From CBDCWQ01 sp965223435 (GTDB lineage: Bacteria > Myxococcota > Kuafuiibacteriia > Kuafuiibacteriales > Kuafuiibacteriaceae): a stretch of DNA of 64,000 nucleotides. The notes under the pieces were generated by a model, which was given only the letters and a program-made list of their open reading frames with translations, ran no database searches and had not been told where the DNA came from. The stretch lies in the NCBI GenBank assembly GCA_965223435.1, contig CBDCWQ010000017.1, forward strand, positions 248,001 to 312,000, read 5' to 3'. The position numbers and the translations under genes are program-made. The stretch's first letter is position 1; the number at the start of each line of letters is the position of its first letter. This document shows, piece by piece, positions 1 to 8,900 of this stretch.

Positions 1-154
1 CGAGTACAGACGCTGAACCGGGTGGAGCCGAGACCAGATTCCACCCGGGTGCCAATGTCATGCGGATCGACGAACTGTTCGCCCAAGCCTGGCTACGGGC
101 CCCGCTGAGCAAGACCAGTGCCGCAACCAGCAGCTTAGGAAATTTGAATGACAT
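1..154 (-). CDS. Partial secreted protein with GWNL-type N-terminal domain (5' end only)
   Basis: Reading the minus strand from ATG at 154 gives a signal peptide (MSFKFPKLLVAALVLLSGA, then SQAWA as a plausible cleavage region). It is followed by the motif LAPGWNLVSAPPG, where the left edge cuts the gene. The same arrangement, a signal peptide followed by a GWNL motif, opens the giant protein at 5913-11828 (SSGWNLRVFPS), so this is probably another member of that family, or at least a protein with the same N-terminal beta-rich domain. A run of eight G (minus strand, 165-172) lies 10 nt upstream of the ATG and may act as the ribosome binding site. Only 51 residues are visible, so the total length and function are unknown. 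Confidence 0.7.
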   Translation of the reverse strand, partial: MSFKFPKLLVAALVLLSGARSQAWANSSSIRMTLAPGWNLVSAPPGSASVL

Positions 155-391
155 CGAAGCACTTCCCCCCCCGACATGAAAGCGGCTTCATGAACGCCGA
201 GCCGGTGGTTGGCTATAAGCATAGTGGGTTGCGTTGCGCTAGGCGCATTTGGTGCTGCAATCCCAGCCGCCCACCCGTTTTTGGTCAGGTCGCAAGCCCT
301 AAGTCCTCGAAACCCGGGGATCGCCCGATGGAAGCCACTCCGCCGGGGTCGAGTCGATCCCTGCTCCCATCCTTAAGAAACGCCCCGATGC

Positions 392-1645
392 TCAGGTGCT
401 CTCGGTGGCGAAAAGTTCGAAAGTGGGGCCGACTAGGGGGAATTGGTCCTGGGCGTTTTCGAGGCGGAGGAGCTTACGCAGCGCCATGTGGATCGCATCG
501 GGCTTGAGGCGTTCGCCCTCGGGGTCTATCGCGAGGGTTTTGGGGTTCAGGGGATGGGGTTCGAGTCGGCCATTGGTTCCGCCGATCACCCGGTTTCCTT
601 GAATGCCAGGACCGAGCATCATCATGCTGGTAATGGACCAGTGATCCTTGCCTTTGCCGTCGTTGTAAAACGGCGTTCGACCAAACTCTGAACCGACAAC
701 GACCATGAGGCGGTCTCGTACCCGTTGGCGTTCCGCTTCTTCAAGGATGAAATCAAGGCCCTGGGTGAGTTGGGTCAAGAGGGGAGGGTGCCGCCGGTCG
801 TGGCTGCTGTGGCTATCAAAACCGTGAAGAATCATGTTGCAGCTCACGGAGACCCCGGCGCGAAAGGCGGCGAGGGCAAACTGGGCTTGCCGAAGCAGGA
901 TGTTGTCGCTCTCATCCAGCTCTGGAAGATAGCGTGTGAGTTCTTCGAGTTCGTTGTTGCCACTTCTGACCAACCTGAGGGCGCTGAGTTGGGCGCGAAT
1001 CTTGGGCAGGCGCTGCCTCTTTTGCAGCATGCGCGTACGTTCGTCGAGGGCCTTTCGAATACGTGCGGCGGTTTCTTCAGAATGAAATAGGCGGCTTGGG
1101 TTGGTGGTGCTTGGGCGGTTGGGAAAAGCGATTCTGGGAAGCTTGCTCAAGCTGCCCGAGCGGGTGAGGGCGACCAATCCTTGGGTTTGGTCGTAGCCCC
1201 CGTTGCTGATGAACGACAACGGGAGTTCCGGAGCCACGCCTCCCGCCATCAGTGCACTGAGCGAAGGATAGCTGCTGCTTAGGCGCCCGCACCAGGTGTA
1301 GGCCAGTCCCGAGAGGTGGCTGTTGGTGCTCACATCGATGCCATTCAGCACCAACAGCTCACGATAGTACTTTCTAAAAAACGCTCTATTTCCGGAAATG
1401 GGCGCAAAACGGAGATTGCCTTCCTCTTCGATGTCGTCGCGGAAGTAGGGATTGATGGGCGCTGGGTCGTCCTCATTTTTTCGGCCTTTGGGATCACAGA
1501 ACAAGGTCGTGTCCCAGCCTCCGGAGCAGTGCACGGTGATCAAAAACGGCGCGTCGCTGGGCGGGGTTGCCGCCGAACCGAGTCTGGGGGCCACCAGGTT
1601 CAAGCCTGCGAATCCGGCGGCCTTGAGGAAATCTCTTCGATCCAT
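392..1645 (-). CDS. DUF1501 family Tat-exported protein
   Basis: 417 aa. The N-terminus MDRRDFLKAAGFAGLNLVAP is a textbook twin-arginine signal (RRDFLK followed by a mild hydrophobic stretch). The rest matches the DUF1501 family, which is distantly related to the sulfatase/alkaline phosphatase fold: a start of the type FLITVHCSGGWDTTLF, a middle HGFDSHSSHD block, and a C-terminal GSEFGRTPFYNDGKGKDHW block, which are the conserved histidine/aspartate regions of that family. It starts 9 nt after the stop of the CxxCH lipoprotein at 1655-4009, so the two are almost certainly one transcript. DUF1501 proteins are commonly paired with cytochrome-like PSD1/DUF1592-type partners in Planctomycetes and Myxococcota. 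The biochemical role of such pairs is unknown. Confidence 0.88.
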   Translation of the reverse strand: MDRRDFLKAAGFAGLNLVAPRLGSAATPPSDAPFLITVHCSGGWDTTLFCDPKGRKNEDDPAPINPYFRDDIEEEGNLRFAPISGNRAFFRKYYRELLVLNGIDVSTNSHLSGLAYTWCGRLSSSYPSLSALMAGGVAPELPLSFISNGGYDQTQGLVALTRSGSLSKLPRIAFPNRPSTTNPSRLFHSEETAARIRKALDERTRMLQKRQRLPKIRAQLSALRLVRSGNNELEELTRYLPELDESDNILLRQAQFALAAFRAGVSVSCNMILHGFDSHSSHDRRHPPLLTQLTQGLDFILEEAERQRVRDRLMVVVGSEFGRTPFYNDGKGKDHWSITSMMMLGPGIQGNRVIGGTNGRLEPHPLNPKTLAIDPEGERLKPDAIHMALRKLLRLENAQDQFPLVGPTFELFATEST

Positions 1646-1654
1646 GGTGTGCTC

Positions 1655-4009
1655 CTATCCGTAAATGAACGCCCAGTCAGACAAGAGATAGGAAATCACC
1701 GCGCGCCAGGCCCGAATGATGTAGGCGGGGTCCCGGGTGATGTCTCGATGGCCGGGTAAAAGCTGGCGGTCGGTGCCGCGCGCGCCTTGGCTCTGGCAGG
1801 AGCTGATCAACAGGGTTGTGACCGAAGGATCCTTCAGGAGCTCGACGCCCTCTTTGTAGGTCTCGTAGAATAAGCGATAACTTCGGGTTCGTTCTTCTTC
1901 GTCGGGCTCGCTTCCGAGGATGAGCCGATGCAGATGCCGAATGTTCATTTCGATGGCTTCGACGGCGTCGGGCACCAAAAAGCCGTAGCTGGTTTCGGGT
2001 TGGAACTCAGGCTCAACGTAGGGGAACAGCAACCGTTGTTCTCGGGGCTTGGTGAAGTCTTGGGAGACGCCGATGCACGAAAGTTCGTTGGCCATTCGCT
2101 CGATGATGTTGACCATCAAACCGTTGGGCTGCGTGAGCCGGGTGGTCACGGTTTCAAAGTCGAGCCCGCCGTAGAATACACGAAACTCGTTGAGCGAAAT
2201 CAGAATGTCGCGCACGTCGTCGCTGACCGGACGCGACCAAGGCATGCCGAGTACGGCGGATATCTTGCGATGGAGCTGTTCGGGTGTCAAAAGACGGATG
2301 CCGCCAAGTTCGCTTAAGGGCTGCTCTTCGGTGGGCTCGATGTGGGCGTTTTTGGCCCGAACATAAGGGGTTTGAATGAGCATGCGAACCACCGTTTTGA
2401 GGTTGTAGTTCTCTTCGGCAAAGCGCTTTTGAATCCCTTGGAACACTTCGTTTTGGGTCTCGAATGCGCGCTGGGCGGCCGGCCTTTTTGCCGGGTCAGT
2501 CTGTTCGGTGGGGGTTTTGAGGGGCTCCGCACCGGTGAGCGCGGTGTACATGGTGTGGATGACCGAGGTCATGAAACGATCGTCCTCGGCGATTTCTTGG
2601 GCAAGCCACTGGAGGCTCTGGCGATTGTCATCAACCGGGACGTAGCGTCCCTCAAACCCTGGTGGCCGCAGGTCAGCCCGCCAGCCGTTTTCGGGTGGGC
2701 GGTAGCGCCCGGTGCTTGTCCAATTCTGAAACGCCCCGGCGACGGGGTCGAGGACCGAATGGCACACCGTACAGGCTTCGTGATTCATTGTCGGGTTGTG
2801 GGTTTGAATCTCGGTAGGGTCAACGGGGCGCTCCGAGAGGGCCAGGATGTCGGTGGCCAAGAAGAACTTATACACGATCCACGCGCGGTGACGGTTGGCG
2901 TTGGTGTCGGTGGTTGGGAAACGGTTTAAAAACATATGGGAGGTGAGTAGTCCCGCGTGCGGTACGCCCCGCAGTTGGTATGGGCGGTAGTCGGTTTCGT
3001 CGTAGGACTCGGGGTCGGTCCCGTCGACGTAGACGTGGTCGCTGGATACCGTCCAGGTACGCGCGGAGAACGGATTCACCATGATGAAGTTGGCGGTCAG
3101 GATTTCGGTAAAGGGCCGATTCCGTCGGACCACATACTTGATGAGCTCCAGGGGTTCTTTGGCCACCGCACGGTTGGTTTTGGTGATCAGGGCCTCGCGC
3201 ATCCGGGTGCCCCGTGCCGACAGGAACCAGTCGCGATCGGGGTAGTCTCCGCTCGAGAGGAGGTCGAGGGCCCCTCCGTTTCTGAGATAGCGGTCGGTCA
3301 GCAAGAGATCGCCGTAGATTTCGGCGACGCGGTCCAAAAATGCGGTTTCCTCCATCATGGCATTCACCGGGGCCTCCAGCGACGAGACCTCTTGGTCTTC
3401 GAGCATGGCGTATTCGGTCTCGGTGGGGAGCCTTCCCACCAGTTCGAGACTGACCTTTCGGAGGAGCTCGGGGCCTTCAAAGAGCGTGAGCTCATCCAAA
3501 ATGGCGGCGGTCTTGGGGGGACCCTGGCAAACCACAGGGTTCGAAAATCGCTCGAGCAGCTCGGTGAATTTCGCAAACTCGGCGCCGTCTTCGGTAAAAC
3601 GTTTGCCGCCGCCGTGGGCAATCGATTCGGTGGGCTTCAGAAGCAAAACCGATTGTCCTCTGAGCTCAAAGGCGGCGATGTTTTTTGTGGCTTCAAAGTT
3701 GGCCGCGAGAAAATCGGCTTCACTCGGCCCTTTGAGAAGAAAGTTACTGGCGCGGGCTTCGCCTGCAGTATTGTGGCATGTACGGCAGTCGCTGAGGATG
3801 GGGGTCCAGATATCCTGAGCGAAAAACTGCGTGTCCGAAACACAGAGCGGCGATTTGTTGTCGTTGCTCGGTGGATTGTTGTCCGCGGGTGCACACTCGG
3901 GGCCTGCATCGATGGTGTTGCAGTCGGGCTTCTCTCCTTGCGCAACACAGGCTGCCAGCTGCAAAGTCAAACCGAGGGCGATTGGCTTTTGAGTTTTGAA
4001 CGACAACAT
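1655..4009 (-). CDS. PSD1/DUF1592-like lipoprotein with two CxxCH heme-type motifs
   Basis: About 784 aa from ATG at 4009. This start gives a clean lipoprotein signal (MLSFKTQKPIALGLTLQLAAC, lipobox LAAC); an in-frame ATG at 4045 would add 12 residues. Two cytochrome-c-type motifs are visible: CRTCHN near the N-terminus, in a segment resembling the PSCyt heme domains, and CTVCHS in the centre, followed by LDPVAGAF. Between them lies a block with LLRKVSLELVGRLPTETEY, like the DUF1549/DUF1587 'RRLSLDLTGLPPT' region. The protein is therefore probably exported, lipid-anchored and possibly heme-binding. It is upstream of, and 9 nt from, the DUF1501 gene. No Shine-Dalgarno sequence decides between the two starts. 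Confidence 0.8.
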   Translation of the reverse strand: MLSFKTQKPIALGLTLQLAACVAQGEKPDCNTIDAGPECAPADNNPPSNDNKSPLCVSDTQFFAQDIWTPILSDCRTCHNTAGEARASNFLLKGPSEADFLAANFEATKNIAAFELRGQSVLLLKPTESIAHGGGKRFTEDGAEFAKFTELLERFSNPVVCQGPPKTAAILDELTLFEGPELLRKVSLELVGRLPTETEYAMLEDQEVSSLEAPVNAMMEETAFLDRVAEIYGDLLLTDRYLRNGGALDLLSSGDYPDRDWFLSARGTRMREALITKTNRAVAKEPLELIKYVVRRNRPFTEILTANFIMVNPFSARTWTVSSDHVYVDGTDPESYDETDYRPYQLRGVPHAGLLTSHMFLNRFPTTDTNANRHRAWIVYKFFLATDILALSERPVDPTEIQTHNPTMNHEACTVCHSVLDPVAGAFQNWTSTGRYRPPENGWRADLRPPGFEGRYVPVDDNRQSLQWLAQEIAEDDRFMTSVIHTMYTALTGAEPLKTPTEQTDPAKRPAAQRAFETQNEVFQGIQKRFAEENYNLKTVVRMLIQTPYVRAKNAHIEPTEEQPLSELGGIRLLTPEQLHRKISAVLGMPWSRPVSDDVRDILISLNEFRVFYGGLDFETVTTRLTQPNGLMVNIIERMANELSCIGVSQDFTKPREQRLLFPYVEPEFQPETSYGFLVPDAVEAIEMNIRHLHRLILGSEPDEEERTRSYRLFYETYKEGVELLKDPSVTTLLISSCQSQGARGTDRQLLPGHRDITRDPAYIIRAWRAVISYLLSDWAFIYG

Positions 4010-4430
4010 ACGGCAACAAAGGAGCGCCTTCGGACTAAGACGCATACGAAGTTGCTGGGGTTCATACTCGCTTGGTACGCAGACGTAAAGCAGTCACCAA
4101 GCGTCCCTTATGAAGATCCCTTAACCTTGATCGTTTCGATTTTTGCGTCCAAGGTTTGTTCGTTGCACCCGGCTGATGTGCACTATACTTGCGAAAATGA
4201 GAGGCCAGCCAGTACATGTAAAAGCTGTGCACCAGAATGCGACAGTGCCATTGCGACATCCGTCACCATTTCGTCACGAAAGTGACCGAGTGGTGGTTCG
4301 GTCTCGGTCATCGTACCGATGGTCGTTTCGTAGACCGTCATTGAATTGACAGCCAAGGCTTTCGGAATGGTGACGGATTTCACAACCAACCTGGAGCCCA
4401 TCGGTTCCGCTGGAACCCTCCAAGAAGCGA
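4010..4430. other. Intergenic stretch without a convincing gene
   Basis: About 420 bases between two minus-strand lipoprotein genes. Short reading frames exist on both strands but none has a ribosome binding site or a recognisable protein. A TATAGT-like minus-strand hexamer lies near 4180-4190 but lacks a good -35 partner, so no promoter is called. The leader of the 1655-4009 gene must lie here. Confidence 0.5.
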
Positions 4431-5414
4431 TTAAAGGCTGCCCGGGGTGCGCTGGATCGGACAGTTGTCGAGTACGCTGGTGTTGGGCGTTGGGGGGCCG
4501 ATGATCCGGTCGGAGATCACCGTGCCGTCGGTTGCGCTGATGAACTCGGCCTTGTTGGTCAATTCCACCGCGCTGGGCCCGGCCGGACCGTCGAAAGAAT
4601 CGTAGTCTCCGACGGTGCGCACCAAGACCGGTGACCAAAGGGGTGTGTAGTTGGGTTCACCGATGTCGGCTTCAAAGACGTTGTTGGACTCTGTGAGTTG
4701 ACCGTCGTCGTTGAGATCCACGTCCACCCGAAATTCATACAGTCGGTGGGCTTGGTTGATCCGTTGAAAGATGTACACCGGTGCTTTGGGCATTCTTTGC
4801 ACGTCTTCGGGCACGTCGATGTCGCTTTCAAAACGCACCCAGTCGACGCGTTGGTTTCGGTACCAAATCCACGATGTGCCCACCGTCCGACCCGTTTCGT
4901 CTACTTGCACCCGCACCGTTCGACGGACGACCGGTGCGGTGACCACGGTGGTGTTCGGTTCCGGCGCTTCCAGGAGCCCGAGGCGCTGTCCCGCATCGAT
5001 GGCAGCCCGCGACCAAATCCTCTCACCGGCATACTGTTCGGTGGTCCGGATGATCACTTCGCGCCACCATGGTCCGTACCCGGTATCGCCGGGAAGGACA
5101 TCAATGATCGGACGCTGACGGGTGCCGTCGCGTTCTTGTACAATGTAGAACGGGACGATGACGTCGGTGACCGGCCCGCCGACCCGCCAGTACCGAAGTC
5201 GCCGGCCGCTGGCGTATCCAAAAAGGTAGGGTGTTCGGTCGGGAAAGGTGGCCACCCGCGAAGCGAGTGCATCGTTGTCTTCTACGTGCGGCGGACTCAT
5301 TGGATCGACCGAGGGGTCTCCGAAAACCCGTTCCAGCCCAACCTCATTGTCTTCGACCGGGTCCAAACAAGCGGAGCAGAGGAAAAGCGCCGCCCAAGGG
5401 GCCACCGTCATCAT
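4431..5414 (-). CDS. Hypothetical lipoprotein with paired 'Y-P-W/LW' motifs
   Basis: About 327 aa from the ATG-ATG pair at 5414. The reading frame is open further upstream, but the Arg/Pro-rich extension looks non-coding, and MMTVAPWAALFLCSAC is a good lipoprotein signal. A strong Shine-Dalgarno sequence (AAGGAGGT, minus strand, about 5438-5445) lies somewhat far from this ATG; a GTG at 5420 is an alternative start. The mature protein contains GDTGYGPWWREVIIRT and, later, EPNYTPLWSPVLVRTV. Such repeats, where an aromatic-Pro-(W/L)W segment precedes a beta strand, occur in uncharacterised secreted proteins of Myxococcota, for example DUF7482-like ones; that assignment is tentative. It has no catalytic motif and is transcribed away from the giant gene at 5913. 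Confidence 0.7.
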   Translation of the reverse strand: MMTVAPWAALFLCSACLDPVEDNEVGLERVFGDPSVDPMSPPHVEDNDALASRVATFPDRTPYLFGYASGRRLRYWRVGGPVTDVIVPFYIVQERDGTRQRPIIDVLPGDTGYGPWWREVIIRTTEQYAGERIWSRAAIDAGQRLGLLEAPEPNTTVVTAPVVRRTVRVQVDETGRTVGTSWIWYRNQRVDWVRFESDIDVPEDVQRMPKAPVYIFQRINQAHRLYEFRVDVDLNDDGQLTESNNVFEADIGEPNYTPLWSPVLVRTVGDYDSFDGPAGPSAVELTNKAEFISATDGTVISDRIIGPPTPNTSVLDNCPIQRTPGSL

Positions 5415-5771
5415 ACGCACGGCAACGGACGCTAGCACCTCCTTCGCGATTCGGTGAAGCACTGTGTTTTTAGGCAACGCCTCCATCGCCATAAGGGTGT
5501 TCACGGTAGAGTCTTTGAAGCGCGTTTCGTGGGGTTCTCCCCGTGGATTCTGCGCCGATGGGCACCTTGGGCAAGACTTCCTGGATTCTCCTTGAGGTGC
5601 GGTGGGGTGTGGGTTCGGGACGGCTAGGGCCCGGCTTCTGGATGGGCGGTCCGGGTGAATGTCTGACGCTACACGGCGCGGGCGGTCAGGATTCGGTGAA
5701 CTCCGCTTGGGTGGGGTTTTTTTCGCGTGGGAAAATCGCAATCCATCCGGCAGACAAGAAGCCAAAAGTCG

Positions 5772-5801
5772 TTGACAGTGTCTTCATTGATTGCATGGTA
5801 T
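5772..5801 (+). promoter_or_regulatory. Candidate sigma-70-type promoter of the giant secreted protein gene
   Basis: TTGACA (5772-5777) is followed after 18 nt by TGGTAT (5796-5801). The -35 box is perfect and the -10 box matches TATAAT at three of six positions. The start would lie about 105 nt upstream of the ATG at 5913. The 498-bp gap 5415-5912 otherwise holds no supported gene and must contain promoters for both flanking divergent genes. Confidence 0.4.
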
Positions 5802-5912
5802 CCGCTGGCCGCGGTCGTTGCACGGGCTTGGGGGCGGTGAAGTTCATTGCCACCTCTTCGCCCGTTGATGCCGGCCCACGCGCGAAGGTGTGAAGACACC
5901 GCCGGGGGGGAC

Positions 5913-8900
5913 ATGGTTCGAAACACATATGGCATGGGGGCGCCAAAAGGGTGGGCGCTCACGGGTATGATGGCCATGGCCGGCCTGTGTTGGGTGTCCA
6001 AGGTGGGGTTCTGTGAGCTCGCGACGTCTCACTTGTCCCGAGTCGCGCTATCGTCCGGGTGGAATCTTCGTGTCTTTCCGAGCACGCGGATGGACTTCGA
6101 CCGAGAAACGCACTCCGCCGAAGCGCTCCAGATTTGGGGCGGTTCGATGTTTCATTCCGGATCTCCTGAGCATGGGCAGGCGAAAACCACCCGCGTGGAT
6201 GCGGATGGTGCGCTCGAACGGGGTCAGGTCTACTGGGTGTGGTCCAAAACCGACACCGAACTTGTCTTTCTGCCAGACGGTCAATCGGATCCGCTGCCCA
6301 GAGCGGCCAGCCCCGGTTGGCATGCGATGTGGGGCGCAGATCTTGCGGCTCGAGAAAACGTGAAGGCGCTGCGCGTCTTGTGGTGGAACCCGCGGAGCCA
6401 GTCTTATGAGTCCGTCGTCGCGCCTCAATCGATCGCCTCGAACCAAGGGTACTGGGGGCATCTGCCCGAGCCGGATCACGCGGAGAATGCCTTCGCTTCG
6501 GAGGGCGGTACACCCGGTTTCGACGGTGTTTTTACTGAGCTCGGCGCCGAAGCGGTTGCGCTTCAGACTGCGACCGAGAACTACGGGGCGGCGCTCATCG
6601 CCCGGGACCGCCTGTTTAGAATGCAAGAGTCTCAGGATGGCTCCAAACCATGGGGCTACCAGGTGGAATACGCGCCCGACCCCACCTTTGAAGCCCTCAC
6701 CGAGGCGCTCGAGAAGGGGGCTCGCCCCCCGCTGGCCTCCCCCGCGCACAGCGACTCTTGGTATCTTGCTGGCTTCGAGCGGGTGTGGGCCTATACCCAG
6801 GGTGTCGCCTTGGCGCAGCTTTCGCGAGGGACGGGGGCGGTGCGGGTGGCGTCGGCCCGTGCTTTGGCCCGTTTTCTTTGTGCCCATGCTCAAAAAGGCG
6901 AAGCCCGCGACCAGATTGCGGGTTGGCCTTTTTCCTGGAACACGCGCGGCGACGTTTGGCGCGACGCCCGGTTGGTGACGGGCGCCAACGCGTGGGTGGT
7001 CCACGGCCTCGGAAGCTTCATCACTTCCGACGCGTACGCCACCTTGCGCTCGGACACCGAAAAAAAGCAGATCCAAGACTGCTATCGTCGCGCACTCCAT
7101 GGTCTCCGCGCCCACGCGCGTACCCTCACCCTGAAGGGCGGCCAAAAGGTGGTGCTGATGACCGCGGGGACAACGGCCGCCGGGCTGAAGTACGCGGCGA
7201 CCCCTCATCGCATCAAAACCGCTTCGGGTGCTCCGGTGTCAAGCGACAGCCACGAACGACTGTCGTATTACAGCGTCCTCGACGCCATCGGCTACGGTAC
7301 GTTCTCCACCCCGCCGAAGATCAAAACCTGCCTCGAGACCCCGAAAACCGATTGTTATACCCAACCGTCCTCGAGCCCGGTGTGGCAAGAGCGAGAGATC
7401 GCCGAGCCGGTGTGGGCGGCCCTTCGTCAGCCACAAAAGGCGGACAATGTCGTGACCGAGCACAATTTGGATGTCTTGGCGGTGCTCAATCATGCCATTG
7501 AGCACCAGCACGACCTAGGGCTTGAGGATGGTGCCGCTTTGAGGGCGTGGCGTGACGCGCTGCGGGACGGAATCTTCTACGCCCTGTGGGACGAACAAGG
7601 CTACAAAGACGAGTTTCGCGCCGAGCTTCGGTCGATGGCCACCACCCCTGTGGCCCAGACCGATGCCCAGCGAGCATGGCAATCACAAAGACGCCAGTGG
7701 ATGGAGGAGGCGCTTTTGCGCGATGACCTCGGCCGCATCGTCACCGGGGGGGAGATTCGTCAACACGAAAACGGCGAATACCATCTCGAACCAAGCGTCC
7801 ACAGCGCCATCGACAACTGCAGTTGGTTGTCGCTTTCTGTCGACCACCGCGACCTCAAAAAGGGCGGTCGACAAGAACAAGAAGCTTCCATCTACGTCCG
7901 TCGCCTGAGGCAGTGTCTTCAGTACACCGTGATCCGCTATGTGCGCGATCTTGGTTTTGACGAAGGAGGCAAGACCTATCGAGGGGCACACTACTTCCAG
8001 AACACCTTCACCGACCCCTACATCGTGCCCAGTGCGCTCCAAGAGCGGTCCTACCACCTGGAAGCAACCATGGGATTGATCCTGGGGCTTCGTGCCTTTG
8101 CCAAAGCCCATCCTGAGGATGGGGCTTCGGCAGGGTTTCAAAAAGAGGCGCAAGGTCTGTGGTGGGCATCTCAGGACTTCGTGCGGGACCACGGGTTTGT
8201 GTACTCCAGTCAGCGCATCCAAGATTTGTCGACACGTTTGTCGTCTAGCACCGCGATTCTTTGGTTCATCGATGTGTACAACGACTTTAAAAGCGGTGAA
8301 CGTTTGCTCGACCAGGCCTTGCTGGCCTCCTTGGTGGATGAAACCCGCGGCCCGTTTTTGGTGGTCAAGGGCAAGACGGTGAGCCAGGCCGCAAAGTGGG
8401 CGACGAAGTACATCGACCAGGCGCTTCATCTTCCGGCGGGGCTCGCCGCGAGCGTCGTGGGTGCGAGCAATGCGGTGGGCTACCTCGCGGGTTTTGGCCT
8501 CGAAGCCGACGTGGGCCTCGAAACTATCCTCATTGGAGACGGCCCGCCTTCGGATCAAAACTGGTCGTATCAAGGCACCGTGGCGGCCGAGGATGTGGTG
8601 GCTCAGCCTTTGGGCCAATACCTCCGAGATGAATCCGAACTCCGCCAAGACCTGCGCATTCAACCACCAGGCGAGGCGGACGGCCGGAGCGGACCTGGCA
8701 TTTCGCTGGATGAAAGCACCATCTACTACATTCAGGCCGAATGGATCGGCGGCGGGGACACGCCCTTTGGCCCCCAGGGGTTCTTGGCGCCCGCGCCGGG
8801 GGCCGAATGGCCGGTTTTTGCGCTCGAAAGCACCAAGACGCGGTCACAGATTCTGCACGCGTTTGTCCAAAGACACCCCCTCTGGGAGCAAACCGCCTCC

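Noticed and set aside
2957..4285. 442-codon plus-strand open frame
   Set aside because: It is the antisense shadow of the CxxCH lipoprotein gene (1655-4009); composition is that of a GC-rich antisense frame and it has no ribosome site or domain.
6048..7208. 386-codon minus-strand open frame
   Set aside because: Antisense to the giant protein, which is supported by paralogy with 57344-64000 in exactly this region.
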